A DNA stretch of 64,000 nucleotides from Hepsetus odoe (GCA_017165825.1 CM029384.1:17979067-18043066), one strand, 5' to 3'. Numbered from the stretch's first letter, positions 44,287 through 59,345 are shown. Notes: generated from the letters alone by a model not told the origin. Program-made: numbers and translations.

Positions 44287-47200
44287 ATGTCGAGCGACAT
44301 TAGTCTATTTGACTTGGTGAACTTGTCCGTTGGGACGCCGCAGCCGGGCGCTGTGAACTTCGGCGCTCTGCGGACGCTGCTGCACGCCATGCTGGAGCAC
44401 CTGCACCTGCAGAAGGTGAGCGCTGTTTGGAGGGACACGGATGCCGGTCATGGTCCCGCAGAGCCGCTGCTGACCACGGCTTTCCCCAAGAACCCCTCCA
44501 GCCGCGTGGAGGAGAAGCTGCAGCACATGGAGCAGCAGCTGGCCGAGCTGGAGCGCCTCCCCAGCGCCTCTGAGCTGCTCGCCCGCTCCGCGTCCGTCAG
44601 CGACGTGTGGCAGCTTCTGCAGCTGCGCAGGAGAGCGCAGGCCAGCGAGGACGGCGTGACCAAAGTAAGTCCTCTCTCTTCACGAGGCAGTACGCCCAGC
44701 CACTTCCGAGGGTATGCAGTGAAGCCATAAATGAGCAGTGAATTTCTCCTCCAAGCACTCCAGTAGTGAACACACACACAGTGATGGGGACGGTACCTTG
44801 CTCAAGGGTACGACCTGCTGCTCAGGGACTCGAACCCACAACCCCCTGATCACGAGGGCACCACTAGGCCAGGGATGCCCCCACGTGTGCATTTATTATT
44901 ATTTAAGTATCCATCAATCACAGACTTCTGATGTTAAACAGGAAAGAAGTGAAAGTGACTATGTCATTGTGAAAGGGCACAAACAACAAATGCAGCCTCT
45001 GCTTTTTACCCATACACACCGCGCAGCAGGGGGCAGTGATGGGGACGGTACCCTAGTGTAACTTAGGCAACTTAGTGTAACCTACTGATCCAGGACTTAA
45101 ACCTAAGACCTCCTGATCATGAGGGCAACATTAGGCCACGGATGCCCCGAGTGTGCGTTCATTATTATTTTAGTACCCATCAACCACAGACTGCTGATAT
45201 TAAACTCACAAAAAAAGACTTTGGTCCCAGTTTAATGGTAGAACTCTTCAGTGCGTTCAGCACAGTAGGGCTAGGAGAGTGCACAAGTTCTGTAGGTCTC
45301 TATTACTACAGGATACTAAACCCAGATCAAATATATGTTTTTGTATCATTATTAGGAAGCAGGATAGAACTTGTCTAGTTTATTGAAGTATAATAGGATA
45401 CAGATTATATGGATTATATATTATGTTATAGGGTTAGATATAGATTATGGGGTTAAATCGACTTGGTAGATGTTAATTCTGTGTTGAGTTGCAGGAAGGA
45501 AAAAACTCAAGGAGCTGTGCTTTATTACTAAACTTCAGAATTATTTTGGAAGACTTTTCTCTGAGTTTTACTAACGCTGAGCAATTTCACACAATTCCAT
45601 CCCCAAGAGTAAACAAAATAACTTTATATTCTTTATATTTTCATTTAGAAACAACGGTCTTAAATGCCAGAAGATATTTGTAGCGCTGCCAGTTTAATTA
45701 TTTTTTTTGTTTTATACATCCAATGAAATTAATAGTCAGATGAAAGGTTTGTCATTATACAAGAGCTCTACTTAATTTGTTTGACATGCAAAATTTGCTT
45801 TTATAAACTTCAAAATGCTTTGCAAATTGCATAGAAATTGCATTTCAAAATGCTGATGCTCGCTGACTCACTGAAAAACTTTTTAATTGGAATTTTACAA
45901 AGCATTTATATTGTGATTTAAAGGTGGATTTCAGAGATTTTATTTTTTTTAAAATCTGCATTGCTTAATGAACGTGACGCTCAGTGAATATTAGTTTAAT
46001 AGGATGCAAAATGGTTAACTGTAAATAAACTCACCAGATGAGACAGTGGTGGTGATAGAGGAGTCAAGGGTCATCAGTTTCACAGTATTTATCAATTTTC
46101 TAAAACCCACTCATGTCTTCTGAGTTTAAAATGTAATAATGCTAATATCTCATGGGAAAATTTCATGGGAAAAAACAAATTCATATCTTATCAATACTCA
46201 TATTCACACCACTCTTCCATCATTTGAAAAATATTCCAGACCAAGACTTTTGAGGCTCTCTTCTTCCCTGCTGTTTATACATCGCCATATTTGTTAACAA
46301 GACAGACATGGGAAAGCAATCTGCGTGTTTTCTAACATCGTATAATACCAAACTGATATAGGACACTGATCAAAGATGAGCTACCAGCCAGCACATTCTT
46401 ACTTCAACAGCACACACACACTAATTCTGCCCTCGTCTCTGTTTCTTGCTGTCTTGTATACACATACATGTAGTGCTCTGTTCTCTGGCCAACAGCTGGG
46501 GGGCTATCCTGAGGTCAAATGTTTCGTCAGGTCCTCTCAGCGCCAGAAAGGCGGTTGATGAAAGACTGGTGAACAATGAGGAACTGACACTGAGCTCCAG
46601 TCTCAAATGACTAAAGAGCTCTTCTCTCTGCCTGTCTTTCCAGTAACTGTGGCACACCCAAACACACCACTGGCAGCTGATTACTGTAAAGAGAACACAC
46701 TTAAATACTTGTCATGTAACGAAGGCAGAGATTTTATGATCATTTCGTTTGCACACTGGTCATTAAGAATGCAGTTGTCAGCTTACAAGCTGAGAAAGGT
46801 TAGTTTAGTTTACATTAGACAGCCTTTACCAACCAGAAAATCAACCACAGACACTATCACAGAGGTTGTCATGATAGCAGACCTTTGACTTGGTGCCAAA
46901 AATTGTTACTGCAAAAAACATCTGAGCTGAATGTCTTATATTAATTGCAATTAAAGACACAGTTATTAAAAATACAGCTTAATTATCACCGAAGATCATC
47001 AAGAAGACTTCATACTTTCCTGCAGTCGAAGTGATCGCTGGAACCTGTCCAAAAAATTAAATTTCTAAGAAAATTCAAGCATGGCTTCATTCAGCAACCT
47101 CTTCAGGCGAAATGGTTAGCGTGACGTGTGTTCAGAATTTAATCTAATGTAAAAAAACAAAAACGAACAAAAGAACTTCTTTTTCTTCTCTTTTCGGCTG

Positions 47201-50200
47201 CTCCCGTTTAGGATTCCCAACAGTGGATCATCTGTTTCCATTTCTTCTGGTCCGCTGCATCTTCCAAAATAACTTATTATTATAAAAATTGTAACTTTTA
47301 TTCATTATATTGAACTATTATAACTATTTGGTTGCAATGGACTACATAAACAATGACCATGCATTTAATGTGCAGAAGTTTACTCTGTGTGGAAGTGTTG
47401 AGCCACCACTCATTTCTTTATATTTTGCTTGGGAGGCACCTTGGAGCAAAAATACTATTTTATGCTTGTCAAAGTTCTCGCTTTTGGCAAAGTGAGTAGG
47501 GTCTGTTAAAGTACTTTGCAGCCTGTTACATTAAAACATTTTTTGCAATTTCTTTCAGATTTAAGGTGCCTCTGTTTTCAGCATCACCGATACAGTGGAA
47601 CCTCTGGTCATGACCATAATTCTTTCCAAAACTCTGGACGCAACTTGACCCGAACATAATATCCAAAGATTTTCTGTGAATACAGTTTATTTGTTCCAGA
47701 CTGTATATACTGTATATATATTTATTTATTTTTTTTTTTTTTAGATTTTTAAGCACAAAAATATACTATAATTATACCAAAGAATACACAGTGTAATAGC
47801 AAACTAAATGTAAAAACATTGAATAAGACTGAGAAAACTTTGAACAACAGAGAAAGTTCGGCCAGACACTTTCGAACCGTTCACTGTAAACTTTTTATTT
47901 TTATTTACCACGTTTCATTTGCTTAGAGGCCAAGGTTAATTGCAATAATGCAAAAGCACATGAAATACAGCAGAAAGAGTTCACATCGAATGAACACACG
48001 TCTGATCGTGAACGATGTTCAGGGAGAGACTGAACACGTGCACCGTCTGTGGTAGGCCCTCTATATGCTAAGCGAACAAAAGAAAATGGGATACAGACGG
48101 AGAATGGGGGGAAATCATTGGCGCATAGTACGAAACAGAAGGGAAACTGCCTGCCAGTGTTTTGTTCACAACCAGAAATTGTGGTCGTGAACAGATACAA
48201 AATTTTGAAAAACTATTTGATCGTTTCCAATTTGCACGTGTTCGGAAACGTTCGTGACCAGAAGTTTCACTGTATACTAATCACGGGCCTGATAAACTGG
48301 TCAGGTACAGGGACTGGACTGACAATGAGAGCCAGGGACTTTGTCCCTCAAGAAGCCTGGAGAACTGTTCCTCAACAATACTCAAAACATGCAAGAAATC
48401 CTGAAATCCTAACAACCCCCTGCAAGTACATCTCCACATTGAATTGATAAAAAATATTTTTTTGACCAAAAACAGTGTATTGGGCATCGGGTGAGGTATA
48501 AAAGTGACGTGAGCTTGTTTTATTATTATTTTTTTTTTAAATAAAGCCTTTGGATGCCTGCTTTGACTCTAGAACGTTACGTTTTATATATAAACCATTT
48601 TCAAGGCCATTTTGCACTATAATTGCGTATTCATTTTGAAAATGCATTCCTAAAATAACAACATTAAAATTTAAGGTTGCAAATATTATTTAATCCATTT
48701 GGATCTATACCCTTGAGTTGCATGGAACCTAAGAAACATTGTGCAAATTTGTTACCATTGCTTCTGCACTTCATCAATCTGCTTTGCAGATGACATGACC
48801 GCTGATACATCTCACATAACTTGAAGCTACAGAGCTGTAGCCAAAGCTCTGGCATTGCCCAGACATGCCTTCAGGGACATGAACTAAATGAGATCATACC
48901 CTGCAACCTGTTTCTATCTCCCTCTGATAACCCTTTGGTAATTAACCCCCAACCGAGTTCGGTGTCATATGGAGAACAGCTATTAGCTTCTGCAAGCTGC
49001 GGTCAGCGAGAGCACAAAGAGGTCCTGCCTGGTCCCACTGAATCATTAAAGCCCCCTTTAGGTGTGTTTGGCGTCATCCACCGCTACTGACTGCTAGCCC
49101 AAGCTGACCCGGCATGAATGGACTTTGGAACAGAGGGGCCACCTAGGCCATGGTTGTTTTGTTTTTTTTTTCTTCAGATTAAAAGGCTATTGCAAGCCTT
49201 ATTTGTAAAATCAATTCCACAAATGTACTTTCTAAAAACTAAAAGTAACTTCTGTAGGCCTACAGAATCTACCTGTGTCAACACGTCGAAAAGTACATGT
49301 TCTTTTCTTCCATTTCTTTCATGAATGGTTTAATTCTGAGCGAATTTGAATTTTACAAATTGCATCACCTAACAAGTAATACCAAACTTTCTTATGATTT
49401 CGGGTGAGTCTTTGTAAGTACAATTACAAGTACAATATTATACAGCCAACTGTGAAATGTATGCGTTAGTCACTCTTAAGACTGAAAAGAAGAAAGAAGT
49501 TAAGAATTATAAGAATAAAGATAAAATAATAAAATAAGAATAAAATCAAATAGATTAATAAAATACATAGAAAAGCTGTACATGAATGTAATACAGCATA
49601 GAATAAACACATTGGGTTATCAAAAAGAAATGCTTCTGCGGAAAAATAACATTCACGCAATTTTACAGTTACTTTAGATGTTGTCATGTTTTGCCTCTGC
49701 TTCTATAGTTGAGAACTGCAGCCACAGGACTAACATTGGTAACATACATTAGAAGTCAATAGTCTTCATGTTTCCTGAAATGCATCCCCAAAACTCAGCT
49801 CTTTATTAAGGTGGCGCTAATTTGTTGTGGTTTAGGAAACTGTATTCAAGTCAAGTCAAGTCAAGTCAAGTAGGATTTTATTGTCATTTCAGCCATATAC
49901 ACAGTACACAGTGAAACGAAATAGCGTTCCTCCAGGACCCTGGTGCTACACACAAGACAAGACACAACACAAGACACAAGACAACATAAGACACAACACG
50001 GGGCAACAAGTGCGGACAAGACAGACAAGACAGACAACAACAGACGGCACGACAGACAGTACATTCATCCGTGGAAGGCTGCAGTGTTGTGGAACAAAGC
50101 AGCCCAGGCACATTATGGTGTAGCAGTGTGGTGGAGCGGTGTTACTGTATTTAAAGTGCAAGAGTGCAACACGAGATAAATAAATAAATACAGAATGAAA

Positions 50201-53200
50201 AGTGGAGGAAGTGGTGGGTGAAGTGGTGGGTTTAAGAGGTTTGTATTATTGGTGGGTTTTTAAGAGTCCATGATATTGGTGGATCCAGAGTTCAACAGTC
50301 TGATGGCCAGGGGGAAGAAACTATTTCCCATCCTGGAAGTGGAGGCCCATATGCTGCGGAACCTTTTCCCGGATGGCAGGAGGGAGAAGAGAGTGTGGGA
50401 AGGGTGGGAGGGATCATCCACAATGCTGGTTGCTTTGCGGATGCAGCGAGCGGTGAAAATGTCTTGTACAGAGGGCAGAGAGACCCCGATGATCTTCTCA
50501 GCTGTTCTCACTACCCGTTGTAGGGACTTGCGGTCTAAGACGTTGCAATTCCCATACCAGGCAGTAATGCAGCCGCTCAGGATGCTCTCGATGGTTCCTC
50601 TGTAGAAGATGGTGAGGATGGAAGGTGGGAGATGGGCTTTCCTCAGTCTGCGCAGGAAGTAGAGGCGCTGCTGGGCTTTCTTTGTGATGGAGCTGGTGTT
50701 GAGGGACCACGTGAGGTTGTCGGTGATGTGAACACCAAGAAACTTGGTGCTCTGGACCAACTCCACAGGTGAGGTGTTGATGATAAGTGGAGTGTGGTCC
50801 CGACGTGATCTCCTGAAGTCAACAACCATCTCTTTAGTCTTGTCGACGTTCAGAGACAGGTTGTTGGTTCTGCACCAGTCCGTCAGCTCTTGTATCTTGA
50901 TTACTTACTAAAAAAAACAACCATAATATAAAAAAATGTAATCATTTTCATAATTCATAGTAATGCTGTGTCTTTAACACGGAGGTCTGTGCCGTCTATA
51001 TGTCAACCTGAAAAGGGTCTGCACGTGTTTAAAGAAGTGCTGGGGATGTGTTTGCAGAAATAATTTAAGTGAATATTAATGTCTAGAGTTTGTGTGCAAT
51101 CTCAGGTCCAGTTAAAAAACAAAACAAAACTGGACACCAAATATGTCTTGGCTGATCAACAACACCTAGTAGTTGTAAAGAGGAGTTTAAACGTGATTTT
51201 TCTGAAGCATTCCTTTAAACACACCAAAGCCTAATGCACCAAGAGATATGAATAATATTTTGATTGAATTTGAATATCTGAAAAATATTGATATGGTTCT
51301 AATAATTTAATAACAAATTAATTCTGTGCACTCTATGGAACCAGGCTAATGGCTAACAGAATAAAGGGACCCAATTTCTAAGAACGAGAAGTACATTTGA
51401 TTACAAAGTGGAGGTGAATTGCAACAAGTAGCTTTAATTCCTCAAGAACAAGTGAGTGATGTCACACCTATAAGGACACAACACAGTATATCTAAGGTCG
51501 TCATTCGACCAATAATCGCTTTAAAGGAGCAAAAACATCTCAATAAAAGATCTAAAAAATTTAAAAACATCTCAGCATAGGCAATCTGGCACAACACATC
51601 ACCAAGGTTAGAGCAAACCAAAACGTAAACTAGACAGTAATGAAGCAGCGAAAGGATACTTGGTGGTGTGATAAGAGAGATTTTTTTTCTTTGGCATCAC
51701 ACATGTCCCAAAATATTTGCGTGGGCTACATACTCACATCTCTGTGTATTATTTTACTAAAGACTTATTGACCAATAGCTCCAGCCACATAATACCTTGT
51801 TCCCTTTGACCCACTGCCACAATGTAAGCCGCAGACAACCCTTTCAATGCTAGCCACGCCCACTGCCACACAGATCTGACTCACTGCTCTAAAAACGAAA
51901 ATATTGTTGCTTCAAAAGCTGCAAAGAACCATATCAATTAAGCAGGTTAACAGAGAAGAAACACATGAAAGAGAATAGGTCTCTTGAACGGGTCGACTGG
52001 ACTTGTGACTGTGTAACCAGTACGTTTTGAGAATGTCAGTCATTAACAACGACAGGGCAAGGCAGGCCATCTAGACCCCCCTCAGTGCTTCACTTCTGAT
52101 GCAGTCAGTCAGTGTTTTACTTGCCCTTAGAGGGTTAACCTGTTATGTTGTGACATATGTATTGATGGATGTGTTGCCCTGGGCAACAGCCACAGCGCAT
52201 TAGGAAAGCACTCCAGTTTGGCACCTGAGCTACCTGATGCCTAGGGATCTTTCAGGCTATATAAGATGTAGCTCCTGACAGATTTGACAAGATTTACTTT
52301 CTGTGTATTGTGACACTGATCAGACACAAGTTACTAGTATTAGCAGAAGATGCCAAATTAAATATGAAAGGCAAGAAAAACTTACTAATCAGTTTAATCA
52401 TATAACAAATGTAGTCTGAACTCATTCACATTATATAATGCCACATTGTTAGCCGTATTTGCTCCCTATTTTTGTGTTTCAGTCTAATTTGGAGGTGGCG
52501 GTGGTCTAGTGGTAGGATTCTCGTCTATAGACCAAGAGGTTACAGGTTAAAATCCCACCACCACTACTACGTTCCTGAGCAAATCCCTTAACCCCAGGGA
52601 GACTTTCCCTGTAATTAGGAAATGGAAATTAATCTGGATAAGAGTGTCTGTTAATGCCATAAATGTAAGTCAGGGTGACCAGAATGATACGTTATTTGAA
52701 GGGATGGCAATGCCTACTGAGATTCTGTGGCCTCAGTGAAGAGTATCATACTGTCATTTACAACTTGACCCAGGTTTCTCACAGCCTTAGCTGGGGAGAG
52801 AGATGAAAAAGCAATTTTTAAACGGTTGCTGGTGGTCCAGTGGTAGGATATTCAGCTATGGAGCAAGAGGTTAGAACTCTCCAGCACTGCCACCATTGGA
52901 TTCCTGAGCAAAACCCTGAACCCCAAGTTGCTCCAGGGGAGCTTTCCCTGTAATCAGGAATTTAACAGGATAATAGTATCTGCTAAATGCTGTAAATGTA
53001 AATGTAAATTTTGAGTCTACTTTTTGTCCCTCGATTATAAATGACTCATTAAAAGCCTAGCAGTTTTTTTTTTTATTTATAATATCAGACCTTTATCAGT
53101 AGTAAAGAAAAAAGAGACTACAACTGACCCTCTACATAAACATAAACATAATAATCAAAAGTTACAACAGTAAGCAACTTTAGGAGGGTATTGCTGCTCA

Positions 53201-56200
53201 ATTCCTTAGACCTGTAATGATTGCATATATTTTATTACGGAACCAGCTATGATTACTTGGCACTTTTTTTTTACTGGTCTTTCTTACAGTAAAAACACAT
53301 GCTGATAAATACACTCACCTCTAAAGGCAGCCTAGTTTCTTTTTCTACTAAAGAACATTTGTAACTTAAATAGACTTCTTGCCCCACCCCCCAAAGTATG
53401 TATATAATGCACTTTTTGTTCAGTTCAGTTATAGCTCATTTTAATTGTCTGTCGGCTTTTTTAAAATGCATTACTTGATTAAATGCAAAAAAAAGTTGAT
53501 TACTAATAGAAAACCATTTAGAAATATAAACTATAGTCAATGATCTGTAATTATCTGTTTTTTACTACTCTTATCAGCCATGTTTTTCCAAGCTGAGCTC
53601 TGTTGATATCCATGAAATTGTGCACAGGGTGCACATCAGGGTATTCTCCAATACTCTGATTCCAACACAATTTCATGGATATCCACAGAGCTATGCTTGG
53701 CTTTCTCTGTTTGTGTGTGAATAAAATAAAATAAAAATAAAAGTAGATAAATCAAATAGATTTAGATAGAAAAGCTGTACAGGGATATAATACAGCATAT
53801 AATAAACACATCTTAAAGAAATGTTTATGAGAAAAATACCATTTACTCAATTTTCCAGTTACTTAAGATGTTATGTTTGGCATCCACTTCTTCAGTTGAG
53901 AACTGCACCCACAGGGCTAGCATTGGTAAACACTAAAAGTCAATAGTCTTCAAGTTTTCTGAAATGCATCCCCAAAACTTCTCTAAACTCAGCTGTTTAT
54001 TAAGGTGGCGCTAATTTGTTGTGATTTAGAACACAGTACCACTTACTTACTATAAAAATTAACAGGCAGACAACCCAATTTTTAGACTAATTGGTCTGTT
54101 CACAAGCCATCTCGGGTGTAAGTGTAATAATCTAGAATACTTTTTTGTGTCAACAACAATCTCAAATATGAAGAAACCTAAATCAATTTAAGAACTTATA
54201 GCAATACTTCCTAGTCATACCTGTGTAGCTGAGTTGGTATGAGGCGTAGTTGTGCGTCACAGCTTTCAGAACTCTTTGGACATGGCTGAAAGCCTGTGAC
54301 AAATGTGACCAACAGGCCTATTCCGTCGTTTTAGAGCTGGTAAAGGAATGTCTTTGTCGTCACTTTTCTCTGGCTTGGGTACCTTACTTGTCCAACGAAT
54401 CTAATAAGTGAAAACCCAGGACAAATTTGACTGTCTGCCAAGTCAAACGGATCTTGCAGGGAAGCCAAACATCAATAAGAGGAAAACAGGACACCCAATA
54501 AGAACAGGGGTTATGCACACAGATTGGGGGAGATGGTAGGGAGTGTTTGATCCAGGACTGATGGCATTCTCCGGGCTACTGATTGCCTCGGTAACGCATC
54601 ATTTGGATCAGAGGGCAGAAGGATTTCTGGAGCCAAGGAGTTAGAATATTGTCTAAAATAAGAGGGAGTAAATGCTTGAGTCTACTGTGTGCTGTAAAGA
54701 CTGCATATTGAAATCAAGTGTCTAAGAAACAACATCCTGTTCCTATTCCTTAGTGTATGGCTCTTATCCAAGACTTACTAGAGGAGATTCATGGACTCAA
54801 GGAATCGAGGGACAGCCTGAAGAAGGAAGTTGAAGCTCTTCAGAGTCAGTTTAATCAGGTGATACCATGCATACAGAAAACTCTTTGTCTCGTCCATTGA
54901 AAAGGATGAAAACAATCTGCAATCTGATCCAAAACATTTGCCTGCTCCCTTTAGCGGTTAGCACAACAGATCATTCTTTTACATTTTTTTCTGTCCACTG
55001 CATCTTCCTCCTTCAAACAGGCTGTCTGCATGTCCTCTCTCAGCACATCCATAAACCTCCTCTTTGGCCTTCCTTTTTTCGTTTGGCCTATTTTCAACAC
55101 CATTATCCTAATATATTCCTCATACTCTCCTCTGTACAAGTTCAAACCAAGACAATCTCACCTCTCTTGACTTTGTCAAAAGCATCCTCTCTGAGCTGTC
55201 CCTCTAGTATACTTGTTCCAAGTCCTACCCATCCTCGTTACTCCCAACACAATTCATAGCATCTTTAACTCTACCACCTCCAGCTCTGCTACCTGTCTTT
55301 TCGTCAGCACCACTGCCTCCAACCCGTATAGCATAGCTGGTTTCAATACCATCTTGTAAACCTTCCCTGGTACCCATCTATCATAGATTATTCCTCTCAC
55401 TCTCTTGAAATCATTCCAATCTGCTTGTATTCTCTTCCTCACCATTCTTCAATGGTCTCCATTCTTCAATCTCTCCCTTACCCTGTACTGTATGAATATT
55501 TAAACTTCACCACCTTTGCCACGTCTATCCTAAACATTTTTACTGTGATCCCTTTTCTTTCACACTCATGTATTCTGTCTGTGTCTTACTGACTTTCATT
55601 CCTCTCTAGAATCTCCTCATACCTCCTTTCATACCTCTCCAGGATATCCTCAAGCTGCTCCCTACTCTTGCTACAGATCACAATGTACATGAGGACTCCT
55701 GTCTAATCTTGTCTGTCAACCTGCCCATCACCACTGCAAACAAGAAAGTGCTCAGTGCTGATTCGTGATGTAATAACACCTTCACTTCTGACTCATCTGT
55801 CACTCCTGCTGCAACCCTCACCACTGTCCCATTGTCCTCATACATATCCTATAAAACTCTGACATATTTCTCTGCTACTTCCGACTTCCCCATAAAATAC
55901 CACAACTTCTCTCTAGGCACCCTGTCATGCTTTCTCCTTCTGACCTTTCCATTAATCCATTAACAGCTTCAAAACAAACATTGTATTTGTAGTATTGTTT
56001 GCCAGCATAACACAAAAAAACTTTAGAAAGCCAGGAAAGTACTTTAGAAAGTACTTGTACAATCCAAAAGAATCAGCTTTTATTCAGCTTGTAATCAGCA
56101 TTCGAGTTTTGCATGTAGCCTTCTTCTCATTAAGGAAAATGACTGTGATGGTCTTTTTACCCAGATTAATGTAGACCAAATGGCTGATAGAATCACTGCT

Positions 56201-59200
56201 GTGGAGAAATGTCTCCACCAAGTGGAGGACCTGAAGAGTGCCATGGTGAGTTAAACATGACAGAGGATGGAGTATGGGAATGGATCATGATGAATGGGTG
56301 ATAAATAATATAGAATAATTACTTTCCCATCTCTGTGTTTGCCTTCCACTTTCCTGTTCATAGCAAGAACTGAAAGAGAAAATGGTGCTCTACCCTCAGC
56401 ATGAAGAACTCACCCAGTGTGTTACGTGGGAAGTCATGCAGGCAGCTCTCATAAGTGAGAAACAAAAGATGAAGATGGTAAGTTGGTGTACTTTAATATT
56501 CTTCAATGGAAATTTGAATGGAGCATTCAGTGTATTCCTAAAAGCAAATGCATCTTGGATAAACTTTCCTTTAGATTAAAATATTCAAAGTGCCTGGTTG
56601 TCTACTTTGGTTTTCTTTGTAAACATATTTTGTTTGTGTTTTTTTTTTCAAACTTTGAGGTAACAAAAAATAAACTCTAACTTTAGCTAGGGAAACTGTT
56701 CGGAACAATACTTCAACTGTATTAAAAAAAAAATATGTTAATGGTTTCGTGGATTTTGATGGTCTGCATCAAGCTCACTAATAGTTGTTCATTATTCACT
56801 AGTTTGTATTTGCTTGTGTTATTGGGGATATTCTAGACAACTAATGAAAATGTACAAGAGGAAGTGGAGGTGGGTTTTTAGAGAGAAGTATTGCATCACC
56901 ATCCAGCAACAAAATTTTAATCAGTTGTCCCTAGATGTGTTTTCAGTTTTCCCAAAACTAGTTTTAGGTTTAAGTGAAAGTGACAACCCTTGTCATTGTG
57001 AGGTCACAGCACACAGTGAACCACAACGAAATTGGACCTCTGCATTTAACCCATGCACTCAAACACCGTGCTGCAGTGGGCAGCTATTGAAAGCTGCCCG
57101 GGGAGCAGTGACTGGGAAGGTACTTTGCTCAAGGGTACCTCAGGGCAACCTACTGGTGAGGGAATCGAACCAGTAGGCCAAAAAAAATAGTTATATGTAA
57201 ATGTAAATATAAATGTAAATATAGCTACTTTAATTATTTACTGCTTTTGTTATGTTTGTACAGGAACTCAAGGACAGCTTTGCAGACACTAGATCCTCAA
57301 TTACACCTTCAGATGGTGGCACCACCCTGATACCAAGGGACTCTTCTACAGCTGGCCCTCCAGACATTGCTGAATCTGGGAGCAACACTGGTCCAATCTT
57401 GGGGAGTTCACAAATTCCGCCACTTCAACAGGGTCTGCTGGACTCCCAGTCTGATGCAAATATGCCGCTGATAAGTGGTCGATCACTGACACGGGTCAGC
57501 AGTGGGGCCTTGCGCTACCCAGAAACAGTGGAGGCTCTGAGGGATGTGGGCCGGCTGCAGGAGAAGCATATGAGCTTGGAGGCTCGTGTGGAGAAACTGG
57601 AGGGGAGCAAAGCAGATCAGGATCAGGTCCAGCAGCTGAAGGCACTGATCACTGACATGGGTATGAGCTTGCAGTGGCAAGAATGTGGATGATATCCTCT
57701 GCTATTCTGATATTATTTTTATATTATTTTGAGGATTAACCAATGATCTTATTTTGTCTTTAGACCCAAACATGCCTTTTGGTCAGGTAGATAAGGGACT
57801 GCGAATAAGCACAAAACACAGAAACAGAGGCTCACTCATTGATTTGTATAGGCTATGAAATATATTGTACAGGGGTAAATCCATGAAATTGCAATCAAAT
57901 ACTAAAATAACTCATGAGTTATTTTTTGCATTGAGTCGATTATAAGACGAGAATTTGTGCAACTCTAATGTGCTGTGACCTTACCTATTTAAAAAAATAA
58001 TTTGGTAAATCAAATGTGCATAGTTTCTAACAGTATTTGAAGAAATACAAATCATTGCACACTAATCAAATCACAAAAGTAATTTTAGACTTGCTTAGGT
58101 TTCTAATGAATGCCTAAAAACAGTAGTGGCAGCTATTTTGGAGCATAAATTTGATCTGTACAGTATTTAGATGAGTTTAGTATGCATTTAGAATCTCTTA
58201 GCAGCAAGAAAGACTTAACGAAGCAAACTTGAGTGAACATGTAGTGAACATGAAACTAAACTGAACTTTTTTGCCAAACTTTAATGGATCCAAAATCTAA
58301 AACTATTTAATGCTGTGTAGCAATTTTTTCAGAGCATAGATTATAGCTTTTTGTCTGTGGAGCATCCCCACCATGATTTATCATAACACAAGTCCTATTT
58401 GCTTTTTCATTATTATGTATTTTGTGCCTAGGAGAGAGGGACATGCCTGAGAATATACTGGATCAAGTGAATCAACTGAAAGCTTTGATGGACTCTGTAA
58501 TGGAAGATAAAGATAAGGTATTATAGGAACATACACATCTGTGCACATGCCCACAAACGCAGTATTTATGTTGTATTTTCGTAGGCATTGGAGAAGGGTA
58601 CAGAGAGTTCAGATTTAGGTGAAGAGATGGGTGAGTCTGAGTCAACAAGCAGCCAGGGCAAAGACGGCATCAATGCGCCTCAGCTCCAGCGTCTGCAGAT
58701 AGCTTATCTGAGGTAAATATACCTCTCAGCCAGCAGGGAAGGAGCCATCAGACTGTGGTAGCTTTATGCACTATGATCATTACATTCACAGCAAGTGTTT
58801 GGCAAGTAATTTAAACTTTGCATTTAGAGCACAGCACAACACATCTACTGCATGACAATGCCAATTCACAGATAGTCCATTGAAATACTGTTAACAGAGC
58901 TGTCAACAGAGTTTTTAAATTATAAAGTGACGCAAAGCATTTTTTTTATTTATTTATTTTTTATTTTAAAAGATTTTGTACCTTCGCTACCTCCCAATAT
59001 CACCGACTACTGGCATTAGCTCTCCTGGGCCAATATGATTGTTGCTCAGTGCTGTAGGAGCTCAAATAAGAAGCTACTTGACGTGTTTACTTAAAACAGT
59101 GCATTAAACATGTTTATTCATTTCCACCACTTGGTAGAAAAACACACATTTACATTAATAAACATGTTTCTTTTAGTGTGTTCTGTTACCTGGTCATACT

Positions 59201-59291
59201 CATATGGACAGCCACGTCTCGCATGTAGGCCATGCTTGTGGAAGCAGGAGACTCGCAACATCACAGTTTTCTTTTTCCCTGATATCCTGAT

Positions 59292-59345
<54 letters not shown>

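Larger units (their letters stand above)
44665..54753 (+). other. QRICH2-like intron 1
   Basis: This intron is 10.1 kb, between donor GTAAGT and acceptor TATTCCTTAG. It contains the SINE-A pair, a MITE-like element, an L2-like LINE and the SINE-B pair listed separately. The stretches 45,240-47,170, 48,380-49,490, 50,940-52,480, 53,015-53,580 and 54,050-54,750 show no recognisable gene or repeat. Confidence 0.65.

Noticed and set aside
50260..50829. 189-codon minus-strand frame as a host gene
   Set aside because: It is the C-terminal part of an L2-like LINE polyprotein with a LINE 3' tail behind it.
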